Below are positions 6,868-14,882 of a DNA stretch of 64,000 bases, one piece after another. Below the pieces are notes generated by a model. That model was not told where the DNA came from. It searched no databases and saw only the letters and a list, made by a program, of their open reading frames with translations. Within the stretch, counting starts at the first letter, position 1. The number at the start of each line of letters is the position of its first letter. A program made the position numbers and the translations under genes. The stretch is from Pyrinomonadaceae bacterium (GTDB lineage: Bacteria > Acidobacteriota > Blastocatellia > Pyrinomonadales > Pyrinomonadaceae): contig JAJQRF010000013.1 in assembly GCA_021228405.1 (NCBI GenBank), forward strand, positions 11,903-75,902, read 5' to 3'.

Positions 6868-8732
6868 CTCAATTCATTACTTTTCTCCCGATAAAGATTT
6901 CCTAATTCCAATCTAAATTGAAACAGCAATTCGCCAACCGCTAAATTTCCCCATTCATCCCGGCAAAAAGTATCCCAATCCTCATTTGAGTAACCTTCTT
7001 TAAATTCACTCAAACCGCCAAACCATTTTCGTAAATCAGCAACGGTCATTTTTCCTCTCGAAAAACCGTTTATAATAACTTTTTTAATCCATTCAAGACC
7101 TTTTTGTTTGTCAACTTTGCTGTGTTCTGCAAATTTCCATTCAAAAACATCCTTCGCAAATTCTTTTACTTTCGGATTTGTGAACATTACTATTTCTTCT
7201 CCTGATAAATTGCTTTCTAAAATTTTTTCCTCGTCAAAATTCAACGTGCCGTTTTCAGCGTGATGAAAATAAAACCAAAATAAATCCCAACCCTTATTTG
7301 TACGCCGAATTGCTTCACCTTTAGGCGTTTCGTTTGGTTCATATGGTTTCCAAATTTCCAAAGCACGTTCAATTGTTAAATTTTCGATGCTTTGTAAATT
7401 CGCTACCGGAAAAAGTGCGACATAATTATCGAGTTTTATTTTTCCTTCTTCGGCAAATTCGATCAGCATTTTTCGCAAGCCGACGCGAATTTTAGGGTCT
7501 TTCACCAAGCGCGGATTTTCCTTCAAAATTTGTTCGTAAAACTTTTTGCGGTTCTTGTCATTTTCAGCTTCGCTTTGAAGTTTTTCGTGAGCCAACTTTG
7601 CAAAAAGTTTCGCGCTGTCGAGCGTAAACTGCGTTCGCTTCAAAACTTTTGTTTGATAAAGGTCAAACAATCCAACCGTTGCAATTTGTGATTTTGCTTC
7701 GCCTTTTTTCGCTTTTTGAGGATAAAAACCTAAATATTCTCTCTGCTGTTCAATCGCTGACAACAGATGTGTTGCGGGCTTTTTCGGGTCTTCGCGCTGT
7801 AAGATTTTTTCGAGTTCGGTTTTGTGCTTCAAGCCGTCCCAAAAGAATTGGAGCGAAGGATTCGGAATTTCAAAAAAATCACTGTCAGCACTTTGTCCGG
7901 CATTGCTGAATGTCCAAATGTTAAGCGTTACCGTTTCCGGCAAGTTGTTTCGTTTTCTTTGATAATTAAATTGATTGATCGTTTCAAACAAAAGCTGTCC
8001 TAAAGATTTCTTCGATTTTCCGCTTTTGGCTTCATCACTTGAAAATGAAATTGATAATTTTTCATTGACCGGAGTTGTGTCCAGTTGAGAACGATTCCGT
8101 TCATAAATACTCTGAGTTAAATCCTGCGTGAGAATTGGCTCGGTAAATTGAAAACAAGCTAATCCACGATTGAAAACGCCCGTTCCGAGCGGCAACCAAT
8201 GAACCGCCAATAAACAAAGCGGACAAATTTTCGGCGCACGACTCGCCGCCGGTAATGCTTGCGCGTCGTTCCCGATACTTCCCGCCAACGGAAAATAATC
8301 GCGTCCGATTGAATCTAAATTCTGCGTCGCTTTTCGCTCACCACACGATTCACACAAAATTTCATTACCAGAAAGTTCGCTTTCTTCATTTTTAATTAGT
8401 TCGCTACTTAGTTCTTGCAACTTTGCGACATAGTTTTGCCAACCCGAATCTATTTCATCGAGTAAACCGTAGTTCTTTGACTTGTTCATCGCTTTATTAT
8501 TGCTAGGATTAACTAAAGCAGAGTTTGTGCCGACAACCATAAAAAAAGATTTAAGCTGCCGATTCGCCCGCGCTAACCATTTCGCAAAACCGTCTTTGCT
8601 TTCAAATGCCTTTTTGACATCTTCAACTTGCAAAACCTCTTTCGGCTCGCTGCCTAATTCTCTGGCAAGATGCGCTTTAATTGTGAAAATTCCGGTATCT
8701 ACAAACGGATTTCCCGTTAAATTTATTTCCAT
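6864..8732 (-). CDS. cas8: Cas8 large Cascade subunit (Cst1, CXXC-CXXC type)
   Basis: The large subunit of type I-B Cascade recognises the PAM and stabilises the R-loop. Two CXXC pairs, CESC at 127-130 and CPLC at 170-173, are the zinc-binding signature of the Cst1 (CXXC_CXXC) group. The segment after the second pair (LLAVHWLPLGTGVFNRGLACFQF) also fits that family. Length of 622 residues is typical. It starts 6 bases after the cas6 stop and its stop overlaps an internal promoter. Of the Cascade genes it is the only one separated from its partners by a long non-coding gap. Confidence 0.88.
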   Translation of the reverse strand: MEINLTGNPFVDTGIFTIKAHLARELGSEPKEVLQVEDVKKAFESKDGFAKWLARANRQLKSFFMVVGTNSALVNPSNNKAMNKSKNYGLLDEIDSGWQNYVAKLQELSSELIKNEESELSGNEILCESCGERKATQNLDSIGRDYFPLAGSIGNDAQALPAASRAPKICPLCLLAVHWLPLGTGVFNRGLACFQFTEPILTQDLTQSIYERNRSQLDTTPVNEKLSISFSSDEAKSGKSKKSLGQLLFETINQFNYQRKRNNLPETVTLNIWTFSNAGQSADSDFFEIPNPSLQFFWDGLKHKTELEKILQREDPKKPATHLLSAIEQQREYLGFYPQKAKKGEAKSQIATVGLFDLYQTKVLKRTQFTLDSAKLFAKLAHEKLQSEAENDKNRKKFYEQILKENPRLVKDPKIRVGLRKMLIEFAEEGKIKLDNYVALFPVANLQSIENLTIERALEIWKPYEPNETPKGEAIRRTNKGWDLFWFYFHHAENGTLNFDEEKILESNLSGEEIVMFTNPKVKEFAKDVFEWKFAEHSKVDKQKGLEWIKKVIINGFSRGKMTVADLRKWFGGLSEFKEGYSNEDWDTFCRDEWGNLAVGELLFQFRLELGNLYREKSNELS

Positions 8733-8738
8733 AAATTT

Positions 8739-9434
8739 CTACTCCTTCAAACTTCCAAAGCACGTTCCAGTACCGTTGCCGATGCCGACATTCCACGCAA
8801 ATTGTATGGCTTTGTTAGTGCCTTCAATGATGATCGGGCAGACGCTCGTTTTGTGGTCGATGTTTTTGATCCGCACGAGTTTTATTTTCGGGCTTTGAAA
8901 TTCTCGGTCAAAAGTCACTTTTACCTGTCGGTCGGTTTCGGTGAAACGTATTTCTTTAGCTTCTTCGTTGGCGACGCTCATTTTGTGAAGCAGAGTTTTG
9001 GTCATCAGTTCGTCCGCTTCGAGTTCGTTAAAAAGATAATGATGCGGCGGTTTACCGTTTGCCGGCATTTTGCCTTTAACAAAAACCGGGCTGGCGACTT
9101 TGAAACGGTATTTTTCGCCGAAGTCGGGCGTAATTTGTTGTTCGATCCGTGTCACGCGCATTCCACAGAACATTTCGGGATCGTTCAATGCGCCGTGAAC
9201 GAGTTTTTCGGCAAATTCGTCCTCAAAGAAACTAACGAACCATCTTGCGCCGTTTGAAAAGTCGAGCCGGTTGCGGACGCGGCGGCTTCCGTCGAGCCAG
9301 GCAAGCGAATAAAGACTGATCTTGTCGTGCAGATCATTGTTTTCGAGCCATTTGTGAAAAACTCCGGTCAGCCGATGCTGATAAGCAAAAGGCACGGGTT
9401 TGATGTTCGGCGATAAAGTAAAATGTAATCTCAT
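8739..9434 (-). CDS. cas6: Cas6 crRNA-processing endoribonuclease
   Basis: Cas6 cuts the pre-crRNA inside each repeat, leaving the 8-base ATTGAAAC handle. The double ferredoxin-like RAMP fold ends in the diagnostic glycine-rich loop (AWNVGIGNGTGTCFGSLK). His20 and His27 near the N-terminus (FAYQHRLTGVFHKWL) are candidates for the catalytic His. The frame is open to a TTG at 9449, but the ATG at 9434 (MRLHFTLSPN) is the usual family start. It is the first gene of the cas operon after the WYL regulator, 97 bases away. Confidence 0.93.
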   Translation of the reverse strand: MRLHFTLSPNIKPVPFAYQHRLTGVFHKWLENNDLHDKISLYSLAWLDGSRRVRNRLDFSNGARWFVSFFEDEFAEKLVHGALNDPEMFCGMRVTRIEQQITPDFGEKYRFKVASPVFVKGKMPANGKPPHHYLFNELEADELMTKTLLHKMSVANEEAKEIRFTETDRQVKVTFDREFQSPKIKLVRIKNIDHKTSVCPIIIEGTNKAIQFAWNVGIGNGTGTCFGSLKE

Positions 9435-9531
9435 CTCGGTTTTCAGCAATGATATTTCAAAGTTTACAACTACTAAATGTCAAGGTTTGGGCTGAATCGG
9501 AAAAATTATCCGATTTTTTCAAAAATATTTT

Positions 9532-10536
9532 CTAAAAACTCTTCAAACTTTCTATTAAAATCCGGTTTATATTTTCATGGACTTCTTTCGGTGAGATAAC
9601 TTCGATGTCGGGAAGCCAGCCGAGTATGAATCTTTCCAAGCCGCGACCGCTTGCGACCGTCATTTCGATGACGATGGTTTCGGGCGATGCGCCGCGTTTA
9701 TGTTTGCGTTCGATTATTTTTTGCGACGGATGAAAACTGCGTTCGGCAAAGATGCGCGCTGTGATGCCTTTTGCCTTCAGTCGCACGGTGACGGGTTTGC
9801 CGTGAATTCCGTTAAAACAATTGTCGCGTAAATAACTGCTAAGATCGAAATCTGCGGGGCGGATAAAATTTTCGTTCGTTTCGATCAAATTGGAAATGCG
9901 TTCGACCGAGAAAACGCGAATTTCGCCGTGGGTCGCGTCGAAAGCGATCAGTTTGAGCGTTGCGCCGTCCGGGTCGAAATAAACGCTGTATGGCGCGATC
10001 CTGCGTGAAGAATCACGGTCACGGTTTAAGGAATGATAACGGATTTGGATAACTTTCAGTCGGACGGCGGCGAAAGCAAGCCGGTCGATCACGGCGGCGT
10101 GGGCGGAAAAGTTCTTCGCCGGGATGATCGCCGAGCCGTAAACCTTGGAAAGTGCGTCGAGATTGGCTTTAACCGAACGCGGAAGTGATGACCGGACCTT
10201 GCCGATCAGTGAATTTGCCTGCGCTGAATAAAATGAGTTTCCGGCAGTAATGCCGATACCGGCAATCGCTTCCTGAGCAAGCAGCAGCGTTGCCAGTTCT
10301 TCGATCTCGATCTGCGGAAAGTCAAATTTGAAATCGTCGGAGAATTTATAAAAAACCTCTCTGCCGCGTTTTTCTTCGATGATCGGATATTCGAGTCCGA
10401 GTGCGTCGAGATCGCGGCAGATGGTTTTATGATTGACCCCGAACTCACGCGCCAGTTCCTGCCGCGAATGCGCCCGCCGGATGAGTTTGAAAAGAATTCT
10501 GATGAGCCGCTCGGTGAGAGCCTGACGATAACTCAT
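9532..10536 (-). CDS. WYL-domain transcriptional regulator of the cas locus
   Basis: A 334-residue DNA-binding regulator. The N-terminal winged helix-turn-helix (about 20-48, RRAHSRQELAREFGVNHKTICRDLDALG) is followed by a WYL domain (about 165-235). The WYL domain has the RRIAPYSVYFDPDGATLKLIAFD strand, which in this family senses a ligand such as nucleic acid or nucleotide. A C-terminal WCX-like part follows. WYL proteins next to cas operons commonly regulate them. Here it sits between cas6 and the divergent cas2, so it could control both directions. Palindromes in the gap to cas2 are candidate operators. Confidence 0.88.
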   Translation of the reverse strand: MSYRQALTERLIRILFKLIRRAHSRQELAREFGVNHKTICRDLDALGLEYPIIEEKRGREVFYKFSDDFKFDFPQIEIEELATLLLAQEAIAGIGITAGNSFYSAQANSLIGKVRSSLPRSVKANLDALSKVYGSAIIPAKNFSAHAAVIDRLAFAAVRLKVIQIRYHSLNRDRDSSRRIAPYSVYFDPDGATLKLIAFDATHGEIRVFSVERISNLIETNENFIRPADFDLSSYLRDNCFNGIHGKPVTVRLKAKGITARIFAERSFHPSQKIIERKHKRGASPETIVIEMTVASGRGLERFILGWLPDIEVISPKEVHENINRILIESLKSF

Positions 10537-10688
10537 AGTTTGCCTTGATAAAGAATTATTACGAAAAAATGTGCTATGTTTATAACATAATATTTATAAA
10601 TTACAAAGATATATTTAACAAGCTTTTGTATTGGCATTACCCATAACGATCTGAATGTCGGCGCAAGGCTTTTTCTAAACACTGTATT
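10537..10688. promoter_or_regulatory. Divergent control region between WYL regulator and cas2
   Basis: This AT-rich gap of 152 bases separates the two divergent genes. It contains a palindrome ATGTT-TAT-AACAT (10576-10588) and, three bases further, the perfect palindrome ATTTATAAAT (10592-10601). Their spacing and position suggest operators for the regulator. No strong ribosome binding site is seen for cas2. Confidence 0.4.
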
Positions 10689-10952
10689 ATGTATGTATTG
10701 ATCGTTTACGATGTGTCGGTCGAGCGCGTGAGCAAAGTTCATAAATTTCTCAAACAGTTTCTGCACTGGCGGCAAAACTCGGTTTTTGAAGGTGAATTGA
10801 CCGACGCACAGATCGAAAAGGTAAGGAACGGTCTGAAAAATATCATTGATGCCGAAGCCGATTCGATCCTGTTTTATATTGCCCGCGACGAAAAATGGCT
10901 CAAGCGTGAGCATTTGGGGAAAGACGGCAAGTCTGTGACAAATCTGATATGA
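10689..10952 (+). CDS. cas2: Cas2 adaptation protein
   Basis: Cas2 forms the dimeric core of the Cas1-Cas2 spacer integrase. The 87-residue product has the ferredoxin-like start MYVLIVYDVSVERVSKVHKFL with the conserved Asp8. The WRQNSVFEGELTDAQ segment is characteristic of Cas2 from I-B and related systems. Oddly it is not next to cas1: it is about 9.2 kb away, beyond the entire operon and the WYL gene, and on the opposite strand. It must have its own promoter. Confidence 0.95.
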   Translation: MYVLIVYDVSVERVSKVHKFLKQFLHWRQNSVFEGELTDAQIEKVRNGLKNIIDAEADSILFYIARDEKWLKREHLGKDGKSVTNLI

Positions 10953-11332
10953 AGGCAACCTTAAATGGATAGATTTCTTACGATTCTGCAAAGAGTTCGT
11001 AATTTTTCAAGCATTTTGTATATCCTCGAGAATCTGCCGATCTAAATTATGTAAACACAAAGTGCTTTGTGCCTGGCTCATTTCGTAAATCAGATAGGAA
11101 ATAATATTTGATTATAAATAGGAATATGCACCAAACCCATTCATAAAATGTGTCACGCAATGATAAATCATTTTCTAATAACAGCTTATGTATTAAATCT
11201 TATTTTCAGCCTGCGACATATCATAAAATTTCTCTTTTATGATATACTTTTCTCTCAAAACAGGACAAATTTCACAAAAATATCAATAAAAACCGCGATT
11301 CTACTGAGTTTTATTGAACAGGTTGAAGAAAA
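10953..11332. other. Intergenic region between cas2 and the integrase, with an 11-bp inverted repeat
   Basis: The 380 bases are AT-rich and have no convincing gene. A perfect inverted repeat ATATCATAAAA (11218-11228) / TTTTATGATAT (11235-11245) with a 6-base loop lies about 90 bases before the integrase start. TATACT (11243-11248) overlaps its right arm and may be a -10 box, so the palindrome could be an operator. No tRNA or attachment site duplication was recognised. Confidence 0.45.
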
Positions 11333-12319
11333 ATGGAGAAATTAACGGTCATTCGCATTCCCGAATCCCAAATCTTAACCCCAACGGGTGAATTCGATAC
11401 CCGTCTGAACGGTCGAATCGTTGCACAGTTCATCAATAAATCGAATTCCGAGCTGACGCGCAAGAATTATCTTTCCAATCTGCGGCAGTTTATGTTGTTC
11501 TCCGGTAAAAAAGATGTCTTGGATGTGCAGGTCGAAGATATTTTAGCGTGGCGTGAATCGATGGAAAAACGCGAACTCGCCCCCCATACTATCGCAACCA
11601 AGCTTGCGACCTTAAGTGCGCTGTTCGCTTACTTCAGAGATTACGGCGTGATCAACCGCAATCCTGCAACCACCAAAATGGTGCCGCGTCCTGCCCAGCC
11701 TTTGCAGAGTCCGAAGGGAAAATCGCTGACCGTCAAAGAAGTCCGTTATCTGCTTTACACGATTCATCGCAACAATCCGATCGATCTGCGCGATTTTGCG
11801 ATCATTTACTGCATTTTACGGCTGAGTTTGCGAGTTTCCGAGATTTGTCATTTGCGAGTTTCCGACATCAAAAAAGACGGAAAGCATTGGGTGATCGATT
11901 ACCGCTCGAAGGGCGGACGCAAAGAACGTCAGCCCTTACCAAAGGATGTCAAAGCCGTCATCGACGATTATCTCGAAGCCGACCGCGTCAACCGTAAAGA
12001 TACAAAGACGGGCGGCGACAACACTTTTATCTTTCAAGCCGAATTCACCAGAAGAAACTTCGGCGCGCCCGCACCGCTAACGACCCGACACATCTGGCAC
12101 ATCGTCAAACGCAAAGGCGAACTCGCCGGACTCGGCAAACTTGCACCGCACGATCTCAGGCGCACGGCAATTACCAAAGCCTTTCAGCAAAATGTGCCGG
12201 TGACTTCAATCTTAAATATGAGCAAACACAAATCGGTGGAAACTCTGATGATCTACAACAAAGGACTGGATAACTTGGAAAATAATGCCGTTCACACCCT
12301 CAATTACGACTCCGATTAA
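11333..12319 (+). CDS. Tyrosine recombinase / phage-type integrase
   Basis: A 328-residue site-specific recombinase of the XerC/XerD-like tyrosine family. A SAM-like N-terminal core-binding domain (about 30-120) precedes the catalytic domain. All active-site residues are present: Arg167 (LRVSEI), Lys193, His273-x-x-Arg276 (APHDLRR), His299 (SKHKS) and nucleophile Tyr308 (MIYNKG). It lies alone between cas2 and convergent glycosyltransferases. It is not clearly tied to a phage or integron in the window. It may be the integrase of a mobile element that brought neighbouring genes. Confidence 0.9.
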   Translation: MEKLTVIRIPESQILTPTGEFDTRLNGRIVAQFINKSNSELTRKNYLSNLRQFMLFSGKKDVLDVQVEDILAWRESMEKRELAPHTIATKLATLSALFAYFRDYGVINRNPATTKMVPRPAQPLQSPKGKSLTVKEVRYLLYTIHRNNPIDLRDFAIIYCILRLSLRVSEICHLRVSDIKKDGKHWVIDYRSKGGRKERQPLPKDVKAVIDDYLEADRVNRKDTKTGGDNTFIFQAEFTRRNFGAPAPLTTRHIWHIVKRKGELAGLGKLAPHDLRRTAITKAFQQNVPVTSILNMSKHKSVETLMIYNKGLDNLENNAVHTLNYDSD

Positions 12320-12494
12320 TCAATGGGAGATGAAATGTTTAACTTAATCAGCACATACTGGGACAGATTTCAGTTATCTCGGTTGTCCCCCAATTCCGAA
12401 TCCCGAATTATTGAACCAATACATCGACAGTTATTCTTAACTCAAGCTAACGTGAAAATATATAATTCATATCAATTCAAAATAAATAAAGACG

Positions 12495-13682
12495 CTAAAA
12501 TTCATTCGACGCAACGGCGGGATTGCCGAAAACTTTTTCGACGATGACTTTTTGACCGGATTGATGCCAAGTCTGTCGAATGTTGCTTCGCAGACTTTCA
12601 AGGGCATTATCATTCGATTTATTTAACATTTCGGCGGTAAACTGCTTCAATTTCGATTGTTGGTTTTCGAGAATGAAAATCATTCTTTCGACCGCCGCTT
12701 CGATCGGCTGTTCGAGATTCTCAAAGTCATCGAGCGACGTGGGAAAAGCCAGTTTTTCGTTAAAACGGCTAAATGCCATCGTCAGAGATTCGCCAATTTG
12801 CTGGCGATAAATCTCGCTCAAGACAGCTTGGCTGTCGTTTTGAGGAAGCAGAAAACCAAGCGGGGTTTTCAGGGCGACGGCTTCGAGTGTTGTCGTGATG
12901 CCGGGTGCGGTCAGTAAAAAACGCGACTCGGCGAGCTTTTGTAAAAATTCCGGCTTCGGTAGAAATCCGATTTTTACAGATGACCGCGAAAACCGCATTT
13001 TTAATTGTTCAGCTAAAGTTTGGTTGACACAGATTTCGATTTCTTCAAACTTCTCCGACGCTTCATCGTCTATTATTTTTGAGAGTGTGGCAACGTATAT
13101 TTCATAAATTTTTGAATTCACATATTGATTTGAACAACCTGAAAAATTGACGAGCAGGCGATTTTTCCGCTCGTTTACCGGTATCAGGGAATAATCGTGC
13201 TTGGGCAGTATGCCGATTGGGGGAACTGAGATTATCCGAAGTGTTTCACTCCATTTTTCGATGCGCGCGGGTGTGGCGAGATAATCCTGCACAAAATAAA
13301 TTTCCGCATTTTCCGCTCCTCTGGGCGGCTCGCGCCACATCCACACTAGAGAATCGACGAAATAAAGACTGCCGAAACTTTTTCGCCAGAGCGGGAGCAA
13401 AGGTAAATTCAGCACGGAAAAAACGGCATCGTAATTTTTCAGTTGCGGAATGATTTTTTTGACTTGAGCGGAATCGTCAACTTCCGCCTCGATCAGCAAA
13501 TCAAATGCTTTTGAAAGCTCGGCAAATCGGAGGGTGAATCGGTCGCCGAAAAAATGCGTTTCCATCTGCGGCAATCGGCGTTTGATTTCTCCGGCAATCG
13601 CCGCGGCTTTTGAAACCGGACCGAAACCGAAGCTTGAAGACACAAAGGCGCATTTCGTTTTTTGAAAATCTCCGACAGTCAT
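12495..13682 (-). CDS. GT-B fold glycosyltransferase-like protein
   Basis: A 395-residue cytosolic protein. The N-terminal segment CAFVSSSFGFGPVSKAAAIAGEIKRR is the glycine-rich acceptor-domain start of GT-B enzymes, and the C-terminal half has a donor-binding-like region (FLLTAPGITTTLEAVALKTPLGFLLPQNDSQ). It vaguely resembles enzymes that transfer sugars to nucleosides, but the substrate cannot be named. It lies 57 bases downstream of another GT-B gene and probably shares its message. The end converges on the integrase. Confidence 0.6.
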   Translation of the reverse strand: MTVGDFQKTKCAFVSSSFGFGPVSKAAAIAGEIKRRLPQMETHFFGDRFTLRFAELSKAFDLLIEAEVDDSAQVKKIIPQLKNYDAVFSVLNLPLLPLWRKSFGSLYFVDSLVWMWREPPRGAENAEIYFVQDYLATPARIEKWSETLRIISVPPIGILPKHDYSLIPVNERKNRLLVNFSGCSNQYVNSKIYEIYVATLSKIIDDEASEKFEEIEICVNQTLAEQLKMRFSRSSVKIGFLPKPEFLQKLAESRFLLTAPGITTTLEAVALKTPLGFLLPQNDSQAVLSEIYRQQIGESLTMAFSRFNEKLAFPTSLDDFENLEQPIEAAVERMIFILENQQSKLKQFTAEMLNKSNDNALESLRSNIRQTWHQSGQKVIVEKVFGNPAVASNEF

Positions 13683-13739
13683 TTTTTCATTTTACAGCCA
13701 TATCAGCCGAAATCTTCTCTCAAATCGAGCAAAATCCGC

Positions 13740-14849
13740 TTATTTCGGCGAAAGATAACCGTTGAATAAATACTGTGCAATCTCCGAAGCGTGATTACGG
13801 GAAACGAATTCCCGGGCTTTTTGCGAGAGTTTGAGTCGTGCGTCAGCGTTTGTGCACAAAGTTTCGATCAAATCCTTTATTTCATTTGTTAGCGACGGTT
13901 CTTCAAATAAAAACGCCGCACCTTTTTGCGCGGCGCGGCGGGCGCGCCTCAGTTGATCGTCAGCCCATTTACGTTGCGGAAAAAAGACGGTCGGAACGCC
14001 CGTGAAGAGAAGCTCGTGAAAGGAATTGTAGCCTGCCGCAGAGATCGCCGCGTCAAAGCCCGGCATCATTTCAAAAGCGTTTTCGTCGGAAAGCCAGACG
14101 ACGTTCGGCGCGTAAATTCTGCTCCCGCCGTAAAGTGCGCCCGCACCGATGACGATGCGAACATTAGAAATCCGTGACACTAGTTTATAGAACCGGGAAA
14201 TATCGGTTTCGGCTTGCAGGTCGCCGCCGCCGCCCATACTCAGATAGATCAAAAATTCATTCTCTTTGACGTTTAGTCTGCGCCGCACCGTTTTTCGGTC
14301 AAGCAGTTCGCCCTTTTCACGGCACAGAACCGCGCCGAAATATTCGGTTTTACTTGCGATCTCTGACGGGATTTTCGCGTCGAACGAGGCTTCGCTTTCG
14401 GGAACGATGATCGATTCATACCGCGCCAGATTTTTGTAAAAGGTCGTGCGGTCGAGATTGTCAAACTTCAAAGAACGGTGAATAACCGCAGATGCGCGGC
14501 AAAAGCTGAGATTTTCAAGAAGTTCGTCATAGTATCCGGCGGGAAAGGTGTCGACCAGCAGTAAATCGGGCTGAAGAATTTTCAAGGTTTGCGCCGTCCA
14601 TTGACGGGCAATTTCGGCAAATACTTTCGTTTCGATCCCCGATTTTGCCAGGGCTTCGCGCGACGGCACCTTAAAAGCGGCGAAGTTTTCCGCAAAAAGT
14701 AAATGCGAAGCCTCACTCGATGTCAAGAAAAAAATTTCGAGCGGCGCGGATTTTTCATTGGCGATGCGACGCAGATGACGGGCGATCGCCGTCAGGCGTT
14801 TCAAATGCCCGATACCGCTTCCGTTGACCGCGTAACAAACGACCCGCAT
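13740..14849 (-). CDS. MurG/GT28-like glycosyltransferase
   Basis: A 369-residue GT-B protein. It begins MRVVCYAVNGSGIGHLKRLTAIARHL, the GxGHxxR-type acceptor loop of MurG-like enzymes. The donor domain contains LSMGGGGD, GFDAAISAAGYNSFHELLFTGVPTVFFPQ and a terminal QxxRA element. These fit UDP-sugar binding in GT28-type transferases. It sits 33 bases after the GH2 gene and 57 before a second GT-B gene, suggesting one glycan-related operon. The acceptor is unknown. Confidence 0.75.
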   Translation of the reverse strand: MRVVCYAVNGSGIGHLKRLTAIARHLRRIANEKSAPLEIFFLTSSEASHLLFAENFAAFKVPSREALAKSGIETKVFAEIARQWTAQTLKILQPDLLLVDTFPAGYYDELLENLSFCRASAVIHRSLKFDNLDRTTFYKNLARYESIIVPESEASFDAKIPSEIASKTEYFGAVLCREKGELLDRKTVRRRLNVKENEFLIYLSMGGGGDLQAETDISRFYKLVSRISNVRIVIGAGALYGGSRIYAPNVVWLSDENAFEMMPGFDAAISAAGYNSFHELLFTGVPTVFFPQRKWADDQLRRARRAAQKGAAFLFEEPSLTNEIKDLIETLCTNADARLKLSQKAREFVSRNHASEIAQYLFNGYLSPK

Positions 14850-14882
14850 AAACAGATTTTACCAATAAAAATTAAAAAAGCT

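Noticed and set aside
10533-10991. 152-residue minus-strand open frame over cas2
   Set aside because: It lies antisense to a clear Cas2 gene, has no recognisable motif and no ribosome binding site; it is a shadow of the cas2 codon pattern.
12323-12547. 74-residue open frame directly after the integrase
   Set aside because: Its 3' part is antisense to the glycosyltransferase end, the composition is random-looking and no family is recognisable; kept out for lack of support.
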